Assembly (NCBI GenBank): GCA_009617715.1
Contig: VTFK01000056.1
Coordinates: forward strand, 372,001 to 436,000
Origin: Plectrocnemia conspersa
Lineage: Eukaryota; Arthropoda; Insecta; Trichoptera; Polycentropodidae
DNA length: 64,000 nucleotides
Direction: 5' to 3'
Made by a program: the position numbers and the translations under genes. Below the pieces are notes generated by a model. It was not told where the DNA came from, ran no database searches, and was given only the letters and a program-made list of their open reading frames with translations. How positions within the stretch are numbered: position 1 is the stretch's first letter; every line of letters starts with the position of its first letter. Positions 26,091 through 37,775 of this stretch are shown in pieces.

Positions 26091-26744
26091 ATAGTCTTGA
26101 ACAGGAGCATAAAACTAAACTTCAGGAAACATTAGATAATTAAGGGTAACCATTAATTTATCAAATATGACCGGTGTGATCTAATCGATTTAATAAATTC
26201 TACAACTGGTTCAGATTATGCCTTGGAAATGCTTAAAAGCACAATCCTTTGGAAACGGTAGAGATCAATTTATGATCAGAAATTCGGATTTTAATGATTA
26301 GTAGTATTCTTTATTTACCCAGTAATCTGTTTGATATATAGTTTTATTGTAAAATACAGATGTAATACAGGTGTCAGTATCGGGCGGCAGTGTCGAATGC
26401 GGAAGAGTCCTTGGAGAAATTCTTGCTGTGGGCGCAAATGTCTTCTCAAAAAAGCTTGAACGATTACGGAAAATTATTATTTACACCAATGACCATAATG
26501 GCAAACTTCGCCTTTAATGTCCATTCCTTCTAATGAAGCATGAGTATGGCTCCCGGGTGACCCTTTATAAGACAAATCATTGCGATCAGTTCCAGATTAC
26601 GTTAAAAGATAAATAAATATAGCAACTATTGATTAAGCTACACAATGAAAATCATAGAACATTGTAAAAGTAGTAAACAAATTCCCCCCACCTCCCCACC
26701 CCTTAAATGACGTCCCTGTACATGGATCCTAATGTTTTTTCGTT

Positions 26745-27025
26745 GACTATCGTATCTGGAAGATCGGAATTTGTGATTATTATATTATATATTATATTTC
26801 TGATAGATCATCACAGATTCATTTTTCCTAGATTTTCCTAATCTCACACTGAATATCGTAATTAATGTAGAAAATAAAATCGAGCTTGTTCGTGCATAGT
26901 GACATACTAATTGTAAGCTGTAATATTAGCTTATAATTTAATAAATAGCTGTCACCAATTTACAGACTTGTGCCTCGCTACTTATTTAGTAGGTAGTTAT
27001 TGATTATATTTACCCAGTTGTAGAA
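26745..27025 (+). repeat. SINE-family copy (body and tail, head lost)
   Basis: The block 'gatagatcatcacagatt' followed by 'cctaatctcacactgaata' near 26836 and the tail 'cgtgcatagtgacatac' near 26890 match the 11.0 and 23.1 kb copies. Downstream, 27030-27160 has a stretch resembling the end of family A ('aagaatttctggtttagaat' and a G-rich run). Confidence 0.5.
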
Positions 27026-27169
27026 TTTTTTATATTTTCTTTGAGGGATAACCCAAGAATTTCTGGTTTAGAATCAGTGACGTATTTAATTTAGATTCAT
27101 AGTATTTAATTAAATTACATGCATTTTTCTGTCTAAATTGAAGGGGGAGGCAAACCCCAAATAACGTTT

Positions 27170-28255
27170 TTGCTATTTAAATAAAACTAAATATATTAAT
27201 AGTACCAACAGAGGGCTAATTGATAACAATTGTATACGGCCATAAATGGCACACACTACCGTTATAATATTTTTTTCATTTCTAGCCTTATATGCTTTTT
27301 CGTAAATATGTTTCTTGTTAATTCACACATACAATGCATGGTACAAATGAGTGAATATTATTAAATCTATACATAGATATGTATATAGACTTCCTTTAGA
27401 AGATAATGTTATTTTAGCTGAATGGTTACTGTTGTTTCTAAACGGAAACAGTAGCAGTTCTTCAACTGTGTTATTTTTACGCATTAGTAAATATGTATAT
27501 ATTTATTTAATATACAATGTTATTTACGTTACAAAAATTCAAGATAAGACTTAGTCTAATAATAAACTTAAGAAATTATTTTATTTTGCTCTAACAAGAA
27601 ACCTAGCCTAAAGCACATATCGCAAAAAAAGTATTATTCTTATTATTAATTCTAAGGATTATGATAAAATATATCTTATATATTTCATTCGACAAAATGT
27701 GTTCCACCAGCTCTCATGATTTCAATTTATTTATGTTTACTACCACAAAAGCTATCCCAATTTCTTATTTTCAAAGGTTCAAAATACAAAGCTTCACTAA
27801 TTTTTATTTAATTCTTGTCCATTTTTCCTTGAGTTTTTACAGATCACTGAATACAATAGTATAAATTGGTGGGCGACTGGTTTAAAAACTTTTTCCCCTT
27901 TATGCTATAGTATACCTACGTTATCCGCCAATTCATACGGGTACCCATATAAAATCTTCTAATTATAAGAATGAGAATTCAACCTAAATATCATATGTTA
28001 ATGTCATATCACTATAATGTGTTCTTTTGACTCCTACGATAATATGTAACCAGATTACTACATAGCAACAAATTATTTATCAAATTCGCTTTGAAAATTG
28101 CATTCATTTTAATAAATCTTGATACACTGAACCACCCACGTTTCAATTTAACATTGGAAACTACCAGATATCCTCAAACAATAATTCAACACCATAGAAC
28201 ATTGCATTGACTTCAATAAACGAATCATGCAAAATTACAAAGGACCATAAAACGC
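27170..28255. other. AT-rich intergenic DNA, nothing recognised
   Basis: Short open frames at 27351-27554 and 27661-27864 have no known domain and A/T-driven composition. Confidence 0.45.
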
Positions 28256-28259
28256 TTTA

Positions 28260-29200
28260 GATTCACAACATATGCTGCTGTATCGCTATGGATAATTGAC
28301 AAGCACATTTTGCGATCGTTACAAGAAACCATTAAAACAGCGCACATGTGAAACACTATATGGTCTTCGGTGTATTCTGCGCTGTAAGCGAGTAAGGTTT
28401 CTAAATATGAGCTCTATTAATACAGGGAAATATGAAAAGTGTCACCGCACTCTAGCATTTCAACGCTCATTGGTTCCCAATCTTAAAACTGTGGTTGTTT
28501 GGATGAAGTTTTGAGGCATTAATTGAATATAGTTGCAATATAGAGCATATCAAAAAAAATTCAATCGGTTGGATATTAAAAAAGATGTAGACTTTTTAAT
28601 AAAAGTTTTTTTTAATTCTTCCTGTGCTTTCAGTTGGAATAATAAAGAACCCTTTTGCTCGGCACATCTCTCCAGTACATCATTGTGAGTCTATATATAG
28701 CTTGTGAGCATTTGTCGATCGAACCGGTTCTGCGAACTTCAATAACAGTTGCTACCCGTACACTCTATGCTTCGTTACCTAAAATATGATTGATCACAAC
28801 CCCATTCAATGGAGCTAGTTGATTTTCAAGCGCGATAACACTATTCCCACAGTTTAGCAAGCGTAAGAGTTTCCTTTTTTGCATGCGGTAGAAGTCGACT
28901 GCTCTGACTCCGACTCTTCGAGTCGATGACCCGTCTGGTGAAAAGTTCAAGGACAGAATCGCACTCCGCCTGCAACTTCGCATTCCGCTTTCGTCCACGT
29001 GGGTCGGAAGGCGGTATTTCAGTACTCGCATGCCACATACAAGGTTAGGATTGTACTGTATTGGTAAGAATGATAGACCCCCGGTGAGTCAACAATAATT
29101 GCTCTGAGCAAAACCTGATTTGCGAGATCAACTGTAGACTGGTCTGGCAGACAAGTGAGTGTAAGTAGGCGACGTATGAATCACTCTCGTATTGTAATTA
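28260..29200. other. GC-richer island, no recognised exon
   Basis: Both strands hold open frames of 65-88 codons near 28765-29038, overlapping in different frames, with no family I recognise. The stretch is clearly less AT-rich than its flanks. It could be a noncoding exon, regulatory DNA or a decayed element. Splice-like sites occur but do not define an exon. Confidence 0.25.
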
Positions 29201-29539
29201 AACCGGTGCTTCTAAATCGGATGTATCTTAAAAAACAGGAAATATCAATCCACAGAACTGGAACACGGTTTCTATGAATCTATTATATAATACATATCTA
29301 TATTGGCATGGACTGCTTCAAATGCTTCGAATTCAGCAAACTTGTTTTCTTTTCATTTTTGCACACATGTCATACTCATATTGTATTTCTTTAAACATAA
29401 AATTAAATAACATGAATTCGTCTTGTTTATCACAACTGTAAAGCATCTTCTTAGCTTTTTTTATTGATTGTTTTAAGTGTTAATTGGCTAATGCTTGGGT
29501 CAGTTATTTTTTAAATCGTCATCGTAAACCCAAGCTTGC

Positions 29540-29625
29540 CATCTCTTTCAAAATTATAAATAATGATGAAATGGATAACTCTCGAACTGACTGTGTTAAC
29601 GCAAAAAGAGTATAGTCAGCTTGAT
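29540..29625 (+). repeat. Repeat E, copy related to 60.34-60.60 kb
   Basis: The stretch 'cttgccatctctttc' through 'gataactctcgaactgactg' is the reverse complement of about 60337-60400. The following 'actgactgtgttaacgcaaa' with 'agagtatag' recurs in direct orientation near 60563. The adjacent 'gatccgccattttg' occurs near 29625 and, slightly altered, near 29712. Origin unknown. Confidence 0.45.
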
Positions 29626-29629
29626 CCGC

Positions 29630-30655
29630 CATTTTGTTTAAAAACGGTGCCATTCAAAATCGGCATTAAACTTGCTTTAAAAATAGCTCTCAGTTGAGTT
29701 TCTTAGTCAGTTTGATCCGCCATATTGTTTCAAAATGGCGGATACTTAAAAAATACCGTTCAAAACGCCTAAAAAAATATAAAACAGTTACATTATTTTT
29801 AAAACAGTTAGATTGTTAGGTTTATGTAGATTTACAAATGAAAAATTGTATCTATTTATAAAAATTAAATGTAAAATAAATAAAAGAGAGTCAATATTTT
29901 GTAAAGGGGAGCAACTCTAAAATTACACTGGCAACACTGAGGTCAAGTAACAGCATCAGCGCTTAAATATAAACAGTTTAATTACTAGAATGTATATTTA
30001 TTATATATTTAATATTTAAAAAGTTGAACTTAGTAATATAAAAAACATTAAATTTATCGAGAAAATGTCTACTTATTTGACATATAATAATTTATTAAGT
30101 ATAAGACTACCACACTTTTACACAATCTCAAATTTCAGGTTTAAAATTAACTAGTTAAACACTTTTATGTGGAATACTTTGAACTCAGCTCCGTTAATTA
30201 AAATTAAAAAATTTTAACATGTATCAATTTTCCAGAAATATTAATGTTAATTTCTGTATATACATATTTATGTATACTTTGCGAGATAAATATAAAACGA
30301 TATTTATTTATATAATAAAACTAGAAAAGTCCTCCTTAGACCAAAAATGATTATCTGGTCCCGTTTTTTAATCATGTAAAAATGTCGGGGCTCTTGTTTA
30401 TATTTAGTTCGAATACTATTTTTAAATCGAAAGTCGAAGGATATTTTTAAAGAAGTCAAGACTTCTCATATGTTATTATATTGATTAATGATTTACTATT
30501 TCCTGTATAACATATATGATAGATGATTGGTACTAATTGATAAGATTTTCTCGTAAAAAATCCTAATTTTATACGTATAAGATAATCTTTATATGAATTT
30601 TATGTACTTTGTTTTACAATGTAATTTGTTATTTACTCCCAATTATTAAAAAAAA
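29630..30655. other. AT-rich intergenic DNA
   Basis: Two 'gatccgcca' blocks near 29625 and 29712 are the only notable pattern. No gene seen. Confidence 0.4.
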
Positions 30656-30659
30656 GACA

Positions 30660-31065
30660 CACCTTATCGCAAAACACCTGAAATCGTGCGTGTGACCGAC
30701 AACGATAAGACGACTATTTTTCTTTCTTTTTCACTGCACATCCGAAAATTTGTAGCGATTATATAACACAAGAGTCGCGTGACTCGTTCGCCATTACCAG
30801 CGTTTGAGTTATGGCTCTTCTATTCGAACGTATGAAAGTGTTTAGTTTTTTCGTTCGAGCCGGCAACGCGGCTTAACGATTTTATAATAAGCCGTTTTGG
30901 TTCTTTTACGATAACGGCGAGTTGAATTATGAAAAATTATGGTCGTTGTACGACAATTTGTTGACGTTATTTATATTTGACATGCTAGAATATTTCGTTA
31001 ATATGATCGGCGTGTTGCTTTTGAAACACGCTTATTAATAAAGTTCCTCCTCTGAGGAGGACAGT
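30660..31065. other. GC-richer segment with clustered short hairpins
   Basis: Three short stems are visible. GAGTC/GACTC lies near 30772-30785. GCGTGTT (31010-31016) pairs with AACACGC (31025-31031). CCTCCTC (31046-31052) pairs with GAGGAGG (31054-31060). No coding frame was recognised. A structured noncoding RNA is possible but not demonstrated. Confidence 0.25.
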
Positions 31066-31744
31066 CTTTCTCTTGGGGATCTCCATTTTATTTAAGAGGA
31101 TCTTAAAAAAAATTGTATGGTATTCAACCTCTTCATATAAATATACTAATATGGGAACTCAAGTGGATTATTGTAATTGAGATATTTGTTTTCATTCAGT
31201 TCATGCGGTACCCGTTATACAAGCATTTTATTTTCCTTGCTGTTCAAAACTGTATGATTACTAATACTTAACTAAATTTCCATTCACATGATAATCAGAT
31301 AATCGTAAAAAATAACTTAAAATTAAAGAAGCAGGAACCGCAATTATAATTTCAGCGACCATTTATCGACTATATTTTGTGTTATCGTAATAAAAATTGG
31401 TGATTAGATTTATTAAACTAGTATAATCGCGAATTATCAGCTCTCGGTATTTTTTATCACTTATACGAAACCGAAAAAGATTATTGATAATTAAATGCAA
31501 ACGGTTATTTTATAGAAATAATAATATTAATATGAACGCAATATGGGGATTTAAATTTTCAGCTGAATGGGAAATATATATAAATATGAATTAACTGTTT
31601 TATTACTTTTTCTATATTCTAGAAATAGCGTAAAAATAGAATTAAGACTTATTAATTTAAAAATAAAGGGGTGAAACATTGTTTATTTTTTATTACAGGG
31701 AGGGGTAAAATAATTAAAAATGTTTGTTCCTTTGCTCAAATATT

Positions 31745-32066
31745 ATAGCGTTAAGGCCAACCGGATAAGGCGACGTGGCGGAAGTGCGTGGAAGGGGTTG
31801 CGATCTGTCAAACTTCAGCGGATCGATGGTTTTTTTTTCTAATTCGGCATATGGATGTGTGATTTTTTTCTGCGGCATCGAGATCAGAGTCGAGGGTGCC
31901 GTAGGATAAATTTATCTCCGGGCTGACGAAATGGCGACCGCGGGGTACTTCGACGCGGCGCGGGGACGTGGTGGGGACGCGCATGCGCGCAGCTCGCGGG
32001 AACGACTCGCCGGCCGGCGCTGCTAAGCTCATTCCACTGTCCGGCTTTGACTGGGAACCACGTCCT
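31745..32066 (+). promoter_or_regulatory. CpG island with candidate first exon and splice donor
   Basis: A very CpG-dense block ('gacgcggcgcggggacgtgg' near 31951) ends in a strong donor, CTGCAG|GTACGAG, with the exon edge at 32066. One plus-strand frame, beginning at an ATG at 31980 (MRAARGNDSPAG), stays open to the donor. Another ATG at 31931 opens a short 31-codon frame that stops first. It could be a 5' UTR exon spliced to the arginine kinase exon that begins at 38606, providing a promoter for the short isoform, or the first exon of an unrelated gene. Minus-strand open frames here are composition artefacts. Confidence 0.35.
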
Positions 32067-32079
32067 CGGCTGCAGGTAC

Positions 32080-32930
32080 GAGCCAAAAACTTTTGCAACT
32101 TTGCGACGATCGCGAAACGCCGCCTTCCCGCATTTCGACTTTCGCCGGAAGCGAACTTTTTCCATACTTTTCGACTTTTTCCGAATCGAAAGATGGACGG
32201 TTGTCGGTTATATAACGCGGCGGCGACTTTTTCGTCAAATTAACGCGGACCGTTATGAAACGGACACGACATCGAGCGCGCGCTAAGGCGAACTTCAATT
32301 GAATCGAAATGTGTAACTTTTCATTCATAAACGCAGACATGCATTAACCGCCATCTTGATTTTTGAATGCAGCGTTGCATATTTGAAAGGAGTTGTTGCC
32401 ACATCGAAATATTCTAAACAAATATTCACATCGTGACTTTTTTTTTAATTATTCACATATATACAAAAATTTGACCGGAAACGCCGCAATTCGTTACGGG
32501 TACACTAAATCGCAAAACAATCAATTATATTGCTGTGTATCACTCGAAAACCATTTTATTCCGAAATTTTATGTACGCAATCTGTGACGCATCTCGACTC
32601 GGCGGCCTTGGCATTGATCTTTTTAACACTAGCAACACCTGTTTTCTTCTTCCATTTACAATATATTTATCACCCCCTAATTAATTTAATTTACGTTTCC
32701 GCTTTCGACAATTAAAAAATTAATGATTTTTTTCAACATTCTCGAAAGTTCTAGTCGTGTTTGGTACATTTGAATAATTGTTAAATTGTTCCGTCTCCCC
32801 CTTTTTATAATAAAGAGATTAATTATACAAGTTGGGATACGAGCAATTGAAGACGCGACAATTGAAATAAATGTTGATTTGCTGCAACACAAGCGAAGGT
32901 CAAAATTGAGTTGCGCAACATATTACATAC
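32080..32930. other. Intron-like or intergenic DNA downstream of the CpG island
   Basis: CpG content falls steadily from 32080 to about 32350, then AT-rich sequence follows. No exon was recognised. Confidence 0.35.
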
Positions 32931-32937
32931 AAGTATG

Positions 32938-32960
32938 CAGGGGCGGATCCAGAAAATTTT
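32938..32960 (+). mobile_element. hAT-like terminus
   Basis: CAGGGGCGGATCC followed by AGAAAATTTT is typical of the 5' end of hAT-type nonautonomous elements in arthropods. I could not define the other end or a target duplication. The following kilobase (32960-33820) is AT-rich with no gene. Confidence 0.3.
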
Positions 32961-33821
32961 CAAATCATTTATTTTACATAAATTAAAATATAATTTACTG
33001 TAAAATCTTTTTAAATCAATTTGCCGCATAGCGGAACTAATTTATTTAGTGTTTATTTAAAATTAAATTTTCCATTAAGAAAATGAAATTTTTTATCATA
33101 AATTACTATTTTCTTTAAAATATTTAGCAGAACAGTACGTTTTTAGCATATCCTTAGGTTCAAGATAATGTAAATAGGTGAAATCATTGTAACGTTAACT
33201 TAACATTTAAACTGCAGTTATATCTAGCTAGTTGTTGATATTTACATGATATGTAGTCTTCGCAATGACATTGCTATGATCTGTAAATGTAAATCTAATT
33301 TCTATTTTAATTTATTCATAAGGTCAATAATATGATACATTTATTTACTAAAATAGTACATGATAATTATAATTAACTGTTTTCGTTACTGTTTATGAGG
33401 ATATTTATGAGATATCCAAGATATTAATATTTTTATTTGATTCCAAATGATCATACACTATGGTAAAATTATGCTTTAGTCCTAAATATCTTGCAATATC
33501 CTTAGCTCCAAATACATGGAGAAAAAAATCTAGTACTCAAATCATATATTTAAATAAGTAGATTTACAAATTTTATTTTTAATTATTCTATGAACATTCT
33601 AAGCTAATAACTCGTACATATAATTGATATTTGAAACAAAATTTAATCGATAATGTGAAATTTGAGAACTTGCAGCTGCTATTGTGGCTTTTAACGCTCC
33701 AATTTCACTTTGCATTGTGTTGCTAATTTGATACGAGACCCCCTTCGCTCATGATCAATAAAAATATCTAGTTTCAAAAAAAACAGTATTTGAGTCAAAT
33801 TATATTTTTTTGAACTATATA

Positions 33822-33864
33822 CTATTTGGGTTTGAGTCGAATAATTTGACTCAAACCCAAATAG
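33822..33864. repeat. Perfect 17-bp inverted repeat (hairpin)
   Basis: CTATTTGGGTTTGAGTC (33822-33838) and its exact reverse complement (33848-33864) flank a 9-nt loop. A related stretch 'tttgagtcaaattat' lies just upstream at 33789. It may be a palindromic MITE core or a hairpin RNA precursor. Confidence 0.6.
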
Positions 33865-34595
33865 ATATTGTAAGAAAGAAAAATATGAATATCTCTTTTT
33901 ACATGAAAGTTTTTAATATATTTTTTAATATGCCTCTCGTAGAAATAAAATCTGATTCAATATCTTATTTTATATGCACTGTAAAAATATCGACTATTAT
34001 AATCCGCTTAGATTCTAACTGTATTACGACTTACTCATCGTTATCAGTATATTGATTAGGTAGTAATATAACACTTGAGCTATCTATAATATTGTTATTT
34101 TACTAAAAAAAAATCACTCTCACTCTTACAAAAAATTGCCATACATTAAATACTATTTTTTCATTGTAGATTCTTATTAGCAATTTAATGAACCATAGAC
34201 AAGCTCTCGTTTGATTTAGCTAACAAACTAAACCTTAACTTTTTATTTTCACTACTCTTTTTATTACGTTTGACTTGCTCCAAACTTCGGCGTAGGTTAG
34301 ATTCAAACTCTGTCTCGGAACTGTCCCTGTGTTTTGTTTTAATTCAAGGAATTTGCAGAACTCGAAAGTTTCATTAAATTTTTATAGCCTCTTTATCTCA
34401 TATCAAGCTTCTGGATAAGCTTTGTTCGAATACCTCACTCTATATACACTTTTCAAAGAAAGAACCTTTATAATATTTTTGCTTGCGATGCCTGTGACTA
34501 GTAACATGACCAAGTCAATATTTGGCAAACTTGATTCCCGCAACGATTTATAAATGTATGTTTATAATAATGGTACACAAAAGAATATGTTTACT

Positions 34596-35030
34596 CAGTG
34601 ACGCAGCTAGCGTTTGTGCCGCCGGGGTCGATCCTTAACTTTGCCCACCCCCATTCCCCATACAATATAATACAACATCTGACCTTATCAGGCATTTCAT
34701 TATTTTAGCACGAGCTCGACTCGAATAAACAATGGGCAACATCTTATACTTTTTCCATTCTTTTATTTTTAATTTTCGAGCCGAAAAATTTTTTTTACTA
34801 GCGGCGACATTTTATGACCGGCCAGGTCATAAAATTAGCTTTTATTGATCTCACATATTCAACTGAGCTATTAGCTATTCGTAAATATACACATTTTTAG
34901 CGCATTAAGCTTAAGAACCATACAACACGAACGGTCCTTCCATCGCGAAAATGCCGCCCCCAAGCAAGTACCACCCAGGGCGGTCCGCCCGCTCCCCCTA
35001 TTGCGAACTTTTTCAATATTTATTCGGGCC
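34596..35030 (+). mobile_element. Truncated hAT-like nonautonomous element
   Basis: It starts with CAGTGACGCAGCTAGCG and a 'gtgccgccggggtcgatcc' stretch, a pattern common in insect hAT-like elements. Near 34953-35000 come 'atgccgcccccaagcaag' and 'cagggcggtccgcccgc', the usual opposite part. The expected closing terminus is missing, so the right boundary is approximate. Confidence 0.35.
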
Positions 35031-35292
35031 GCGATTTTGACATCCTAATTTATAGGCTAGATCGCGATCGACCGATTAGTATGATACACATCAAATCTAA
35101 TTTTGAAAAAATTTTGAAATGACTCGAGGTTAAATTATTCCATAAACTAGAATATGATTTATTAATTATATTTATATAAAGCAACATTGTATATACATAT
35201 ATGGCAATTTCGCCCCTGGTAAATCACCATCAATAAATTCAAAAGCAAGTCGCCCGCCGGGAGTAAAAAGTTTGGACACATGTGGGCTATAT

Positions 35293-35400
35293 CAGGGCTA
35301 CCCAATCTTTTAGTAATGGCGATCTACTATATAAAAAAAAATCATCATGATCTACCAATATGCAAGGTGTAAAAGTTCACAAATAAAGAATGCTTATTAT
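35293..35400 (+). mobile_element. hAT-like terminus
   Basis: CAGGGCTACCCAATCTTTT followed by 'ggcgatctac' resembles a hAT-type end. The partner end was not found. DNA to 36330 is AT-rich without a gene. Confidence 0.28.
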
Positions 35401-36329
35401 ACATTTCAGTAGATAAAACTAACGATTTAAATTATAATCAAATAAAAAATATAGAAGCATAGTTAATACTACATTATATAAAATAGATAAATTAGATTAT
35501 ACGATGAAAGAAATAATCGTAAACATTAGTCGATATGTTCATCACTCAAATAATAATGTCAAAAAATATGGATTCAGCCAAATATGTAGAGGCAAAGCAA
35601 GAAATTAATTTTTGTACCGCATTTGTAAGGATATTACAATAAAATAAATACAATCTTTGTATTTTAAATATATATCATTATGAAGTTTGATTATTTCCAA
35701 TTCAAGTTCACTCTGATTTGCTTTAAATATTGTAAAGATTTGATATTCTTTGTTGATATTTTTCTGAATGGAATCTTTTCAAATCTCGCCTTAAATTACT
35801 TTTCAATATTTTTAATTTCGAGGATCTTTATATCAGGATATAATTAACTTTTAAATCTTCAATTTTTGCTTTGCGTATTTATTGGATATTCTGTTTCATA
35901 TTTCGAATGCATTGTGTGAAAATGTTTTTCTCTAAAATATTTTTTTTGCCACAGTTGATTTGTATATTAAGCAACAGCATTTATCCTAAGTCGTTAAAAA
36001 ATATTCATGTTCCTATTCTTTGTGGTAATGATATATATTATTTTTTTTTAAAAATTTTGTTAAATATTAAATTCAATAATAATTAGAGAGGTCTCTTAAC
36101 CCTTTCACAGCGGCTGTATAATTATATAATCAACATCCGTGCGCATTTTTTTTAGACAACACAACATGAAAAAAAAATATTGAATATATTTAAACATCTT
36201 ACATTTTAGTATAACTTTTGTAATTAATGTATGTACGTACACGCTAACTCGAATATTGCATTTTTACGCACACTAAAACAATATAAAGAGTAATTATATC
36301 GATAAGGATAGCTATCATATTTTCAGAAC

Positions 36330-37030
36330 ATATTGTAATATTGAAGTGCAGACAAACCATGGAGCAATATGCGAGACGCGACGTCTGTCTGTACTTTTCC
36401 GCTTTTTTCCTCTGAGAGTTAAGCTGACTTAGTTTTTATTTTGTACCTAACCTAATAAAAATTTTGAAACTATGATTAGTTAATTCGTGTATGCTAGGTT
36501 TGGGTTTGAACAGCAAATGAACGTTTTTCAATGGTCAAATTGGGTTTCATAGACATTTTAGAGCAGCATATTCTCGCAATTATCAGTTAAATATATATAT
36601 AATATATTTTCGATAGTATAAATATTAATATTTACTGGTGAAAATGTATTAGGACTTCACTAGTGAAAATATAACTTTACAGAAAAATACACATTCGCTG
36701 TAACATTTTATTTCGCATGTAAATAAATAATGATAAGTATGTAAATGTATATATTACTACGTATATAAAAATCATTTAATTTTATTATCACCTGCCGGAT
36801 AAATTATATTTTCACTGGTGAATATATATTCATATATCTACCAGTAAAAATGTATTCCAATATGAGTTCAATGAAATGACATATTTAAAAAAATATTTTA
36901 GAGATAGATTCGAACATTTTTTTTTTTTTAGATTTTCTTTTGAGATTTTTTACACGAGAATTTCTGGTTTAGAATCATGGACATTATTGCGAATATTTAC
37001 AGGGGAGAGGGGTGGGCCATAATATTTCAT
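36330..37030 (+). repeat. Dispersed repeat family A, copy 3
   Basis: It shares 'agacaaaccatggagcaata', 'cgacgtctgtctgtactt', 'cctctgagag' and 'gggtttcatagacatttta' with the copy at 57.82-58.18 kb. It also has several short subrepeats (ttttcactggtgaatatat, ctaccagtaaaaatg, cactagtgaaaatataac). The right end carries 'gagaatttctggtttagaat' and a G-rich run near 37000. Confidence 0.55.
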
Positions 37031-37312
37031 TAAATGATATACATCAGATGTTTTTAGTTTTTATTTCAAGAATAGAGCAAAGATCATGCCGCTTTCGACC
37101 TGTAGATCGCGATCAATTTGTTTCTTAAAACTTAAGGATAGGTATTAAGAAAATGCGATCGACGAAACGAATGCGCAGTTTTTCATGCCTTCAGACTTAT
37201 TAGCATAAAATTCCGACTCGCATACTAATCCCCCCCGAACACGCAACCTGAGTTCGTTCAAACACCCTTCGAATTCTCAGATTTTGACCGATAGCCACTT
37301 GCCTCTAAAGAA

Positions 37313-37326
37313 CCCCCCCCCCCCCC
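37313..37326 (+). repeat. Homopolymer C14 tract
   Basis: Fourteen consecutive C bases lie about 75-85 bp upstream of the arginine kinase TATA box. The tract may be length-variable or misassembled. Confidence 0.7.
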
Positions 37327-37398
37327 TTCACTTGCTTCACAATCACCCTATCTTATCTCCTTTCTCGATAATGCACCTCGAGACAGATAAAAGCCGGT

Positions 37399-37433
37399 TA
37401 TAAGGCGTACTGTTTGCAAAATCGGAATCAGTC
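37399..37433 (+). promoter_or_regulatory. Core promoter of arginine kinase long transcript
   Basis: TATAAGG at 37399-37405 lies 31 bp before the A of an arthropod initiator TCAGTC (37428-37433, +1 at 37430). The spacing is that of a TATA/Inr promoter. It precedes a CpG-rich 5' UTR of about 346 nt leading to the MGGCASK start codon at 37776. Confidence 0.5.
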
Positions 37434-37775
37434 CATTCGAACTTTCCCGCTAAGGATCCGGGCCGGGCGCACACCCCCCGTTCGCGAATCCGGGGGCTGG
37501 AGTGAGCCTGCGTGCGATCGATCGGTCGGGGGTGCGTGCACATCCTGCCCCGACCCCTAAAAGCCGGCGCCGGCACCGCCCCCAAACTCTGTCTGTCCGA
37601 GAGTGTCCCGGAAGACTGCTGGAGCTCCAACTCCGCGACGGAACGCACAATTTCGGCACAAACAACACCCACCTGTGTTCATGTAGTGTGCGCGGCTTTG
37701 GTAGTATTTTTTTTACGCCGACCGCTGCTTAGACTAGTCTTTTGTACCGGCATTTTTCACGTATACCTATTGATA

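Noticed and set aside
31808..32340. Several overlapping open frames on both strands of the CpG island
   Set aside because: They overlap in most frames and arise from low stop-codon density; only the donor and CpG content are informative.
37343..37672. Minus-strand open frames over the arginine kinase promoter
   Set aside because: CpG-rich DNA has few stop codons; products are Arg/Pro-rich and unrelated to any family.
37512..37775. Upstream in-frame extension of the arginine kinase long form
   Set aside because: The frame is open, but starting there would bury the MGGCASK signal; composition is that of a CpG-rich 5' UTR.
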